Shown: in pieces, positions 15,020 through 22,745 of the stretch
How the letters are laid out: the number at the start of each line of letters is the position of its first letter
How positions within the stretch are numbered: the stretch's first letter is position 1
Assembly: GCF_001718195.1 (NCBI RefSeq)
Contig: NZ_MCNV01000014.1
Span: 62,001 to 126,000 of the forward strand
Direction of reading: 5' to 3'
DNA length: 64,000 nucleotides
DNA from: Paraburkholderia nodosa
Lineage (GTDB): Bacteria > Pseudomonadota > Gammaproteobacteria > Burkholderiales > Burkholderiaceae
The notes under the pieces: generated by a model
What the model saw: only the letters and a program-made list of their open reading frames with translations
Database searches by the model: none
What the model was told of the DNA's origin: nothing
Translations under genes and position numbers: made by a program

Positions 15020-16567
15020 ATGCGCATTGTTCATACGTTGCTGATCATCCTGGCTTTCGGGACGAGTATTGCCAGCCGGCCGACAGGCTGCCTCGCTGCC
15101 CAGGGAACGCCTGCGCAAGCCGCGGCGTCACAGGCCGCGACGGCTGCACCAGCCAGTGCGCCATCGCCCCCTGCGGCCCCCACCCCCACCGCCACGCGCC
15201 GGCTCAACCTCGCCATCCAGCCGAAGTTCGGCGATTTCGATGCCATGCTCGACCGCAGGCTGATCCGCGTGCTGGTGCCATACAGCAGGACCCTCTATTT
15301 CAACGAGCTCGGTCATGAGCGAGGGCTGACCGCCGGGCTCATGCGCGACTTCGAGCGTTACCTGAACAAGACGTACCGGAGCAGCCTCGGCAAGCGTCCC
15401 TTGACGCTCGTGATCATCCCGACGACGCGCGACCAGCTCCTTCCCGCTCTGCTGGCCGGGAAAGGGGACATTGCCGCCGGCAATCTGACCGTCACCGAAA
15501 CGCGGCTCAAGCAGGTCGACTTCGTCGCGCCGCGCGACCGCAAGCCGGTTCGCGAGCTGGTCGTCACCGGTCCGAAGTCGCCCACGCTTACCAAACTCGA
15601 CGACCTGAGCGGCAAGACCGTGCACGTGCGTGCGAGCAGCAGCTATTTCGAGAGTCTGACCGCCCTGAACGCGCGCTTCAAAAAAGAAGGCAAACCGCCG
15701 ATTAAGCTGGTATTGCTGCCCGATGCGCTCGAGGACGAGGACGCCATGGAGATGCTCAATGTCGGGCTGGTCCAGATTCTCGTCGTCGACGACTGGAAGG
15801 CGAAATTCTGGGCGCAGGTGCTGCCGGGCATCGTGGTGCATGACGACATGGCCGTGCGTGACGCCGGCTATATCGGCTGGGCGATCCGCAAGCAGAGTCC
15901 GAAACTCCAGCAGGCCATCACCGACTTCTACGTTGGCTACGTGAAAAAGCAGAGCGTGGCGGAAGTGCGTCTGCAGCAGGAACTGCAGCGCGTCAAGCAG
16001 ATCACCAGCAATACGGAGGACGCCGAACTGAAGCGCTTCACGCAAACGGTCTGTCTCTTCGAGAAGTACGGCGCGCAATATCGCTTCGATCCATTGATGC
16101 TTGCCGCGCAAGGGTTCCAGGAATCGCAGCTCGACCAGAGCGCCCGCAGCCACGTTGGCGCGATCGGCATCATGCAGCTCATGCCGGCGACCGGCAAGGA
16201 GCTGGCCGTCGGTGACATCCGCGTGACAGAATCGAACATCCACGCCGGCGCGAAATACCTGGACCTCCTGATGTCCCGCTACTTCCCGGATGCGCACTTT
16301 TCCGACTCGGACCGCGCCCTGTTCGCGTTTGCGAGCTACAACGCGGGTCCGGCCAGGATCGCGAAGATGCGCAAGGAGGCGGCCGCCCGAGGGCTCTCGC
16401 CCGACAAGTGGTTCAACAACGTCGAGATCGTGGTCGGCGAGAAGATCGGGATCGAGACGACCACTTACGTGCGCAATATCTACAAGTACTACGCCGCCTA
16501 CCGGCTCGTACAACAAGCGCAGGCGGCACGCGAACGCGCCATCGGGCAGGCGCGCAAGCAGGGCTGA
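15020..16567 (+). CDS. MltF-like membrane-bound lytic transglycosylase
   Basis: A 515-residue envelope enzyme. After a signal sequence and an Ala/Pro-rich linker (residues about 30-60) comes a solute-binding (SBP_bac_3) domain (about 75-325), then a lysozyme-like SLT domain. The SLT domain contains FQESQLDQSARS with the catalytic Glu, followed by GAIGIMQLMP and FASYNAGPARI. This order is that of MltF, which cleaves peptidoglycan glycan strands to 1,6-anhydro ends; the N-terminal domain modulates activity. ATG 15020 places the hydrophobic signal at the N-terminus; ATG 14984 would add 12 residues and cannot be excluded. It is monocistronic and converges on the hydrolase gene. Confidence 0.88.
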   Translation: MRIVHTLLIILAFGTSIASRPTGCLAAQGTPAQAAASQAATAAPASAPSPPAAPTPTATRRLNLAIQPKFGDFDAMLDRRLIRVLVPYSRTLYFNELGHERGLTAGLMRDFERYLNKTYRSSLGKRPLTLVIIPTTRDQLLPALLAGKGDIAAGNLTVTETRLKQVDFVAPRDRKPVRELVVTGPKSPTLTKLDDLSGKTVHVRASSSYFESLTALNARFKKEGKPPIKLVLLPDALEDEDAMEMLNVGLVQILVVDDWKAKFWAQVLPGIVVHDDMAVRDAGYIGWAIRKQSPKLQQAITDFYVGYVKKQSVAEVRLQQELQRVKQITSNTEDAELKRFTQTVCLFEKYGAQYRFDPLMLAAQGFQESQLDQSARSHVGAIGIMQLMPATGKELAVGDIRVTESNIHAGAKYLDLLMSRYFPDAHFSDSDRALFAFASYNAGPARIAKMRKEAAARGLSPDKWFNNVEIVVGEKIGIETTTYVRNIYKYYAAYRLVQQAQAARERAIGQARKQG

Positions 16568-16574
16568 GGCAGAC

Positions 16575-17510
16575 TTACGCGTCAGGCGTCCAGCACCGCG
16601 AGATGAATCTCGCGACTTCATCCAGCGCATACCGCGCACTCGACAGCTCGTGCGTGGATCGCTGGAACACGTGGTGCAGTCCTTCGTAGATTTCCAGTTG
16701 CACCGTTGCGCCCTGCTCCGCTGCAGCCGCCGCGTAACGTCGCGCGTCGTCGAATAGCAACTCGTCCGTGCCCACCTGGAGCGCGATGGGCGGCAGGCGC
16801 CCGGGAATGGCATGCAGCGGCGACGCGCGTCCATCCGTGGGATCGCCAGCCCCAAGATACGCTGCGGCGGCATTGGCGAGCACCGGCCGCGTCAGAACGG
16901 CATCCCGGGTCGCATCGCTCTTGAACGACGGCCCTGTCAACGCCAGATCGACCCACGGCGAGAAAGCGGCCACGCTCGCAATGTTCAACGTGCGCGGTTC
17001 CTCCACACCCAGAGCCGCCAGTGCAAGGGCGCCGCCCGCGGAGTCGCCGACCAGCGAGACTTCGCGTATGCCGCCGTTCGCCAGCCATCGCAGCGCGGCG
17101 AGCACGGCATCGTGCGCCGCGGGAAACGGATGCTCGGGCGCAAGCGGATAGTCGAGCACGAAGGTATCGACACCGGCACGCACCGCGATCTGGCTCGCGA
17201 AACCGCGATAGCCCGATGCAGAGCCGAGCACAAAGGCCCCGCCGTGCAGGAACAGGATCGCGCGATGGGCAGGCGCGGCGCGCGGCCGAATCCACCACCC
17301 TGTTGCGTCCGCGTTCGCGATGCTCTCCATGCCGACGCCGTCCGCGACCGGCGTCTGCGCGGTGATGGCGTCGTACGCCTCGCGCATCGTTCCTTCGAAT
17401 TCGTCGAAAAGCCGCTGCGTGCGCTCGATCGAGGCCCTCGCCGCCTCGCGGTCGTCTTCGCTCAGGCTGTGCCGCACTTCGGTCAGGTTTGTGCGTTGTC
17501 CGATGCTCAT
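16575..17510 (-). CDS. Alpha/beta hydrolase, HSL-type esterase
   Basis: A 311-residue hydrolase of the hormone-sensitive-lipase group. The oxyanion-hole motif is LFLHGGAF, the nucleophile elbow is GDSAGG, and the catalytic acid and His are expected in the DELLF and EGLHHVFQ segments. On the minus strand AAGGAG lies five bases before ATG 17510 and two before ATG 17513, so 17510 is preferred. It is transcribed divergently from a LysR regulator gene, which probably controls it. The ester substrate is unknown. Confidence 0.9.
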   Translation of the reverse strand: MSIGQRTNLTEVRHSLSEDDREAARASIERTQRLFDEFEGTMREAYDAITAQTPVADGVGMESIANADATGWWIRPRAAPAHRAILFLHGGAFVLGSASGYRGFASQIAVRAGVDTFVLDYPLAPEHPFPAAHDAVLAALRWLANGGIREVSLVGDSAGGALALAALGVEEPRTLNIASVAAFSPWVDLALTGPSFKSDATRDAVLTRPVLANAAAAYLGAGDPTDGRASPLHAIPGRLPPIALQVGTDELLFDDARRYAAAAAEQGATVQLEIYEGLHHVFQRSTHELSSARYALDEVARFISRCWTPDA

Positions 17511-17590
17511 CATGGCTCCTTCGTTGCGTGAATGCGTTGTCAATGGGCATGACGATATCGATTCCACTCAGGGCATGGAAGACGGTCAGA

Positions 17591-17609
17591 TGGAATAGAA
17601 TCCATTCCA
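17591..17609. promoter_or_regulatory. Candidate LysR-type operator
   Basis: An inverted repeat, TGGAAT (17591-17596), seven bases, then ATTCCA (17604-17609), in the 124-base gap between the divergent hydrolase and LysR genes and 26 bases before the LysR start. Position and symmetry fit autorepression and control of the hydrolase; binding is inferred. Confidence 0.5.
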
Positions 17610-17634
17610 GTCAGGAAGTTTTGGGGAAGGGAAA

Positions 17635-18546
17635 ATGGACCGGCTCGACGCGCTCAAACTTTTCATTCGCATCGTCGAAAGCGGGAGTTTCGCCGCGGCG
17701 GCCCGCGACATCGGCGTGGGTCAACCTGCGGTCAGCAAGCAGATCGCGTCGCTCGAGCGTCATCTCGGCGCTCAACTGGTGCGGCGCACGTCGCGCAGCA
17801 TGACGCTCACCGAGACCGGTCAAACGGTCTATGAAGCGGGCTTGCGCATCATTGGCGACTTCGCCGATCTCGAGTCCTCCGTCGGGCACGGCCAGCTGTC
17901 TGCGAGCGGGCTGATCCGCGTCACCGTGCCACCGGTCTTTGGCCGGCTGTATGTCGTGCCGCACCTGCCGGTGTTTTTCTCCCGCTATCCGCAGGTGTAC
18001 GTGGACCTTTCCGCAACGGAGCGAGTCGTCAATCTCGTCGAGGAAGGTTTCGATCTTTCGGTCAAAAGCGGACCGCTTGCCGATTCCTCAATGATTTCGA
18101 GGCATCTGGCCTCGAGTCCGGTCGTTGTCGTCGCGACACCGCAATACCTCGAAAAGCATGGGCGCCCCGAACGGCCGCAAGAGATCGAACGGCATGCCTG
18201 TGTGGTTTTCGCGCCCCTGCACGAGCCGCGGGCATGGCGTTTCGGCAACGTCGAAGGGCCGGGCCTGCAGGTTCCGTCCGGCAATTTCCGCACCGGCGAC
18301 GCGGAGCAGATTCGCGCTGCCGTTCTGGCCCATATGGGCCTGGTTCAGGCGCCGGCCTGGCTCTTCGCAGCGGAGATGGCGAGCGGCGAGGTCGTCAGCG
18401 TGCTGGAAGGTTTCGCGCCGCCGCCGTTGCCCGTCCACGGCGTGCATCCATCGGGCAGGCGGCTGCCGAACAAGACTCGCGTGTTTCTCGACTTCGTTGC
18501 CGAAATCCTCGCGGCTGCTCCGCGGCCGGCTTTCGTTGCGGCCTGA
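17635..18546 (+). CDS. LysR-family transcriptional regulator
   Basis: A 303-residue regulator. Residues 1-60 form the winged helix-turn-helix (MDRLDALKLFIRIVESGSFA, then AARDIGVGQPAVSKQIASLE), and the rest is the periplasmic-binding-like effector domain. GGGGAAGGG just upstream supports ATG 17635. It is divergent from the esterase gene with a short shared promoter region, the usual layout for a LysR protein controlling its neighbour. The inducer is unknown. Confidence 0.92.
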   Translation: MDRLDALKLFIRIVESGSFAAAARDIGVGQPAVSKQIASLERHLGAQLVRRTSRSMTLTETGQTVYEAGLRIIGDFADLESSVGHGQLSASGLIRVTVPPVFGRLYVVPHLPVFFSRYPQVYVDLSATERVVNLVEEGFDLSVKSGPLADSSMISRHLASSPVVVVATPQYLEKHGRPERPQEIERHACVVFAPLHEPRAWRFGNVEGPGLQVPSGNFRTGDAEQIRAAVLAHMGLVQAPAWLFAAEMASGEVVSVLEGFAPPPLPVHGVHPSGRRLPNKTRVFLDFVAEILAAAPRPAFVAA

Positions 18547-18612
18547 TGGCTTTGCGCCTGTGCGGAACGGTGCTTGCTGCGATAAGTGGGTCACTCATTA
18601 AGGAGAGCCAAA

Positions 18613-19140
18613 ATGCCCGAGAAGAAAACGATCGAGCGTGCGCGCGCAGACAAGCGCGCAGGCAAATCTGCAAGTACCCAGGCCGGCGAGTTCGTGAAGG
18701 AGGAGTTCGATCGCGTTCGCGAAGGCAAGCATGGCGTGCGTTCCGCGAAGCAGGCTGTCGCGATCGGCCTGTCGAAGGCGCGGCGCGCCGGTGTGGACCT
18801 GAAACCGCCGGCGCCAGGCAAAACCAGCGAGGCGACGCGCAAGAAGGCCGCAAAGGATAGCGCGGCGGGCCGCGGCGAGAAAACGGGCCGCGCGAGCACG
18901 GAATCGAAGGCCAAACGCTCGCGCACGACGACGCAAGTGCTCAAGGGCGAGAGCCGGGAGGGCGCATCGCCACAAGCCGCGTCGAAGCAGGCAAAGACCG
19001 CGGCGGCGCGCCGCCCCGCGGCCAGCCGGTCGGCGGCCGCGAAAAAGGCTGCGCAGACGAAGGGCGCAGCGGGCCGTTCCGCCGCGGCAAAAAAGGCGGC
19101 GAAGACACGCGCCGCGCGGGCGCAGCACACCCGCCACTAG
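18613..19140 (+). CDS. DUF6496 / histone H1-like basic protein
   Basis: A 175-residue, strongly basic protein. The first 65 residues (KKTIERARADKRAGKSAS, TQAGEFVKEEFDRVREG, KHGVRSAKQAVAIGLSKARR) match the DUF6496 domain found in Burkholderiales. The remainder is a low-complexity Lys/Ala/Arg tail with AAKKAA-type units, like bacterial histone H1-like tails. It should bind DNA or RNA non-specifically. AAGGAG lies seven bases before ATG 18613. Reading frames of similar length on the opposite strand are by-products of its repetitive GC-rich codons. Confidence 0.82.
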   Translation: MPEKKTIERARADKRAGKSASTQAGEFVKEEFDRVREGKHGVRSAKQAVAIGLSKARRAGVDLKPPAPGKTSEATRKKAAKDSAAGRGEKTGRASTESKAKRSRTTTQVLKGESREGASPQAASKQAKTAAARRPAASRSAAAKKAAQTKGAAGRSAAAKKAAKTRAARAQHTRH

Positions 19141-19205
19141 CGGTAGCGCGGGGTTATGAGACTATCTTCCTCATCGCCCCGCACGCGCGTGCTGCACAAT
19201 CGCCG

Positions 19206-20654
19206 ATGTCCTCACCCGCTCTGCTGCTCGAACAGATCCTTCGCGACGTCCCACGCCGCTATCGCTTGCCGCAAGAGCCCGCGGCTTCGGCGCTGCCGCT
19301 TCGACACGCCAATCCGGCGACGGCTCTCGCACGCGTCATCGAACAGGCGCGTGAAGCCATCGCACATGGCGGAGCACCCGACGCGACGCTGAAGCCGCGT
19401 TTCATCGACGCGCTCGCGGCCATGATCACGGAGGCGATGCACGCCGATTCCGGAGACCGGGCATTTCAGGCGATGGTGCTGCGGCACCGCGCGCCCCACG
19501 TACGCGAATTTGCCTCGCTTTCGGCACAGGCCGATCAGGACCGCCGGCAGATCCATGCTGCGGTCAATGCGATCGCGCATCCAGCCAAACAGCAGCGCGC
19601 CCTCGAGGCCTGGCAGCGCGAAGCGCTTGCGCGGCTGCATGCGTCCGCGGCATTGGCGCACCACGAGGCCCATTACGCGGGACTCCATGAAACCGCGCGA
19701 GACCTTCTCGCTTCGCCGGAGCTTGCGAAGGGCTCGGCTTTCGAACCCGCGCTGGCCGATCTGCAGAACAGTCCGGCACTGGCGCGCTTGTGCCGGCTCG
19801 AAGCCCTGGCGCCCGACCCACTCGTGCAGCAATACGTATCATTGCTGGATGCGTATGGTCCGCGGCCGGGTACGCCGGCGGCCGTGGCGCAAGGCCGGGC
19901 GTCGCAGCGACGCGGCGCGGCTGTCGAAGCGCTGGCCATCCAAGCCTTCGAATCTCTGGCTCAAAGGCTCAACGCGGCGCAGGAGAACCCGCACGCGTAC
20001 CGTGTCGTGAGTTCGATGCGCGTTCCGGCCTCGATACCGGGTTCGCACGAGCGCGCCAAAACGGAATGGGACGTGGTCCTGCTCGAGCGGCTGCATGCGA
20101 AGACCTTCGATATCGTGCCCGTCTGGAACGTGCGCCTGCTCGTCGAAGCGAAGGCATCCGTCGAATCCGCAACGACCGACCTGCCGCGGCTCATGCGCGG
20201 TTTGCGCCTGCTCACGCACGCTGAAGAAAACGTCGTGTATACGTTCGAGACCCAGCAGGGGCCCGTGCGACTGCACGGCGCCTCGCTACGCGCGCAAGGC
20301 TTCGACGAGTGCGGCTTGCTGAACGCCGTGCTCTATTGCTGCGACGCGCCCGCCAACGGCGTTTCGCGAATGCTCAACGCCGCGAGCCGTATGCAGCTTT
20401 TGTCCGCACCGGCGAGCCTCGAATACGCCAGCACCCAGTGGGACGGGCGCCATGCGGATCCGGAAATACTGGCTGCTGTCTGGCAGCACCTCACGCATTC
20501 GTCGCGCTGGCATGCCGTGCTCGACCAGTATTCGATGCTGCGTCTCGTGCGCGAATTGATGGTGCACCCCGATGACCTGATGGCCACGATTCGCGATGCA
20601 ACGGGGTGCTCGCCGGGGTGTTCACAGTCCACAGCGAACGAACGGCCTTGTTGA
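19206..20654 (+). CDS. Unrecognised protein with PD-(D/E)XK nuclease signature
   Basis: A 482-residue soluble protein. The first 230 residues are alpha-helical and rich in Ala, Leu, Arg and His. A nuclease-like core follows: RRGAAVEALAIQAF with E241, then EWDVVLLE with D289, then VRLLVEAKAS with E314-x-K316. The spacing and predicted secondary structure (helix, strand, strand) fit the PD-(D/E)XK restriction-endonuclease-like fold. The C-terminal third is mixed, with a Cys-rich stretch (NAVLYCCDAP). No methyltransferase, helicase or toxin partner is adjacent. DNA-repair or defence roles are possible; the nuclease call is inference from motif alone. Confidence 0.65.
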   Translation: MSSPALLLEQILRDVPRRYRLPQEPAASALPLRHANPATALARVIEQAREAIAHGGAPDATLKPRFIDALAAMITEAMHADSGDRAFQAMVLRHRAPHVREFASLSAQADQDRRQIHAAVNAIAHPAKQQRALEAWQREALARLHASAALAHHEAHYAGLHETARDLLASPELAKGSAFEPALADLQNSPALARLCRLEALAPDPLVQQYVSLLDAYGPRPGTPAAVAQGRASQRRGAAVEALAIQAFESLAQRLNAAQENPHAYRVVSSMRVPASIPGSHERAKTEWDVVLLERLHAKTFDIVPVWNVRLLVEAKASVESATTDLPRLMRGLRLLTHAEENVVYTFETQQGPVRLHGASLRAQGFDECGLLNAVLYCCDAPANGVSRMLNAASRMQLLSAPASLEYASTQWDGRHADPEILAAVWQHLTHSSRWHAVLDQYSMLRLVRELMVHPDDLMATIRDATGCSPGCSQSTANERPC

Positions 20655-20693
20655 AGTGCGCGTGCGTGCGTTCGAGAGAGGCGCGCTGACGCC

Positions 20694-21611
20694 TCAATGC
20701 TCCGTGCTTGCGCGCGCCGCCGCGGGGCACGCCGGATCCTTGCCCCAATGCCCGTCGCACACGCGCCAACGGCAAAGCTGATCTTCGAAGAAGCCCTGTT
20801 CTCCGCACGCCTTGACTTGCTGCGCGAGCGTGAGCTTGCCAGCCGCCGGCTTCGACGCGTGCGCGGACGCGTCCTTGCCATCGCCCGGCTTGGTGCGGGC
20901 AACGAGCACGGCTAGCAGATCGACATCGGAATCGTCCTTCTGGCCGCCTGGCCGCGCATCGTGTCGCTTCTTCGCCAGCGTTTCACCCTTGGCGCTCCCT
21001 GCATGCGCGGCGCTTTTCGCTTCGTGGCGGGCTTCGGCGCCCTTGGCCGGATGCTTGTGATTCGCGTCTACGGACGCGCTCGCCTGCGGCGCCGCACCGC
21101 CCGCCGGTGCGCTCGCTCCGGCATCGCGCGCGCCATTGGCCAACGCACGCGAAAGCCGGCCATCGTCGGGTACCGTTGCGGACGCAACGGCGTCAGGTGC
21201 GGGCTTCGCGTTGTCGGCAGTTTCGTCGTCGCTCACGATCGTGGCGGCGTGCGAAGCCGACGCCGTATCATGCGCGCTCGCCGCGTTCGCGACGGTTGGC
21301 GCTGCCCCTGCAGGGGCAGCTATCGGTGCAACGGCGGTGGCAGCCGCCTGCGTCCCGGCGTTCGCTGGTGCGCTGCGCTCGGCCACGTGCCAGGCGCCGA
21401 AACCGGCGGCGCCGATCAGAACCAGCGCCCCGACCAGCATCGGCGTGCGCGAACGCCGACCTGTACCAGGCGGCGCGGCCGGCGGCACGACGCGGCCCTC
21501 GAGATTCGCGAGGATGCGCGAGCCGCCCGGTTGTGCGCCCGGGACGCTGGCTGGCGTGTCGGCGAGGAGGCTGGGGGCAGCCTTGGGGGTAGAGTTGTCC
21601 GGCGCACTCAT
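20694..21611 (-). CDS. T6SS-flanking single-span membrane protein, unknown function
   Basis: A 305-residue protein that I cannot assign. It has a Pro-rich cytoplasmic N-terminus with GSRILANLEGRVV, one membrane segment (MLVGALVLIGAAGFGAWHVA, about residues 58-77), a long low-complexity Ala/Lys/His periplasmic region, and a compact C-terminus with four cysteines (VKACGEQGFFEDQLCRWRVC and PACP). The cysteines probably form disulfides in the periplasm. It is divergent from the M15 peptidase gene at the edge of the T6SS locus, which suggests a T6SS accessory role; this is inference from position only. Confidence 0.6.
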   Translation of the reverse strand: MSAPDNSTPKAAPSLLADTPASVPGAQPGGSRILANLEGRVVPPAAPPGTGRRSRTPMLVGALVLIGAAGFGAWHVAERSAPANAGTQAAATAVAPIAAPAGAAPTVANAASAHDTASASHAATIVSDDETADNAKPAPDAVASATVPDDGRLSRALANGARDAGASAPAGGAAPQASASVDANHKHPAKGAEARHEAKSAAHAGSAKGETLAKKRHDARPGGQKDDSDVDLLAVLVARTKPGDGKDASAHASKPAAGKLTLAQQVKACGEQGFFEDQLCRWRVCDGHWGKDPACPAAARASTEH

Positions 21612-21755
21612 TCACTGTCTCGTTGGAATCGTGCTCATTGTGCTCATTGAATTGAGCCTGTTTCACCGCAATAATACGAGGCGGCCCAACTTCGGGCAGC
21701 GCTGATTCTAAAATCAAGCATTACAAAAAACAATTGCCACTCCGCGGGTTCGCTT

Positions 21756-22613
21756 TTGGTCGCCATTGCTCTCGTCGCCTATTTTGCCATTGCCGTACCA
21801 CTGGCCGCACTCTTGCTGCTGCCCGCCGTACGCGCATCGCTTTTCAGCACGTTATTCGAATTGCATAATTTAATTATGCGTCGCGCTTCAGCAAGCGCCA
21901 CTCACGCCCGGAGTCAGTTCTTTAAGTCGGCAAAAATTTCTCATTCGAGAATGGCCGATATGAAAAATATACTCATCAGGCGGCGCTTGCTGATTTTCAT
22001 TACCGCAGGTATTCTTGCGACGCCGCCGCTCATTGCCATTACATTGCGCGGTCATCAGTTATTTCAATACGATGACACGCCCCGGGTGCCGGACGAAAAA
22101 ATCGCTGCCTTGCTGAACGGCGAGCAGCTGGTTCCACCGCCGCCGCTGCCTCCCGAGGTATTCGCCACGAAGGAGGTCGAGCAGGTGCGGCCCGCGCTGC
22201 ACGACGCAAGCCGCGACTGGAATCTGCTGGATGCGGATTTCCGCACGCGGCTATTGCTCGTCTACAAGATCATGCGCGAGCAATACGGTTATGAAATGGC
22301 ACTACTGGAAGGTTACCGCAGCCCCGAGCGGCAAAACAGGCTTGCGCAAATGGGCGGTAATGTGACAAACGCGGCAGCTTTCCAAAGCTATCACCAATAT
22401 GGACTCGCGGCCGATAACGCATTTCTGCGTGACGGCAAGCTCGTCATTTCAGAAAAAGATCCCTGGGCGATGCGGGGTTATCAGTTATACGGCCAGGTGG
22501 CCGAGCAGGTTGGCCTGACCTGGGGCGGACGCTGGAAATTGATGGACCTGGGCCACGTCGAATATCACAAACCCGGCTTCGTTCTGGGTCGCGCGCCGGC
22601 AATTGTTAAATGA
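21756..22613 (+). CDS. M15-family D,D/L,D-peptidase (TagX-like), membrane-anchored
   Basis: A 285-residue protein read from TTG 21756. It has an N-terminal hydrophobic segment (IALVAYFAIAVPLAALLLLP) and a second one (LLIFITAGILATPPLIAITL, about residues 77-96), then a peptidase M15/VanY-type domain with EGYRSPERQ, SYHQYGLAAD (zinc His and Asp) and LGHVEYH. ATG starts at 21951 and 21960 would drop the first segment. In Acinetobacter, TagX is an M15-type endopeptidase that opens peptidoglycan for T6SS assembly, and the position just before tssM fits that role. The codons at 21830-21990 are AT-richer than around. The start is uncertain. Confidence 0.78.
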   Translation: MVAIALVAYFAIAVPLAALLLLPAVRASLFSTLFELHNLIMRRASASATHARSQFFKSAKISHSRMADMKNILIRRRLLIFITAGILATPPLIAITLRGHQLFQYDDTPRVPDEKIAALLNGEQLVPPPPLPPEVFATKEVEQVRPALHDASRDWNLLDADFRTRLLLVYKIMREQYGYEMALLEGYRSPERQNRLAQMGGNVTNAAAFQSYHQYGLAADNAFLRDGKLVISEKDPWAMRGYQLYGQVAEQVGLTWGGRWKLMDLGHVEYHKPGFVLGRAPAIVK

Positions 22614-22745
22614 GGCGCAGCGGGAAATAAATGGGGAGTTTTATGGGGCGTTCATTCATTCTGCCGGGCGGCAAAACCTCTTGCTGCGTGACGACACCGC
22701 ACACCACGACAAACAGCACCCAAGGCACCAGGACCTGAACGGCTT

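Noticed and set aside
18591..19137. Two frames of 179 codons opposite the DUF6496 gene, rich in Ala, Phe and Leu or Arg.
   Set aside because: They are the complement of Lys/Ala/Arg repeats; the plus strand has the family domain and a good ribosome-binding site.
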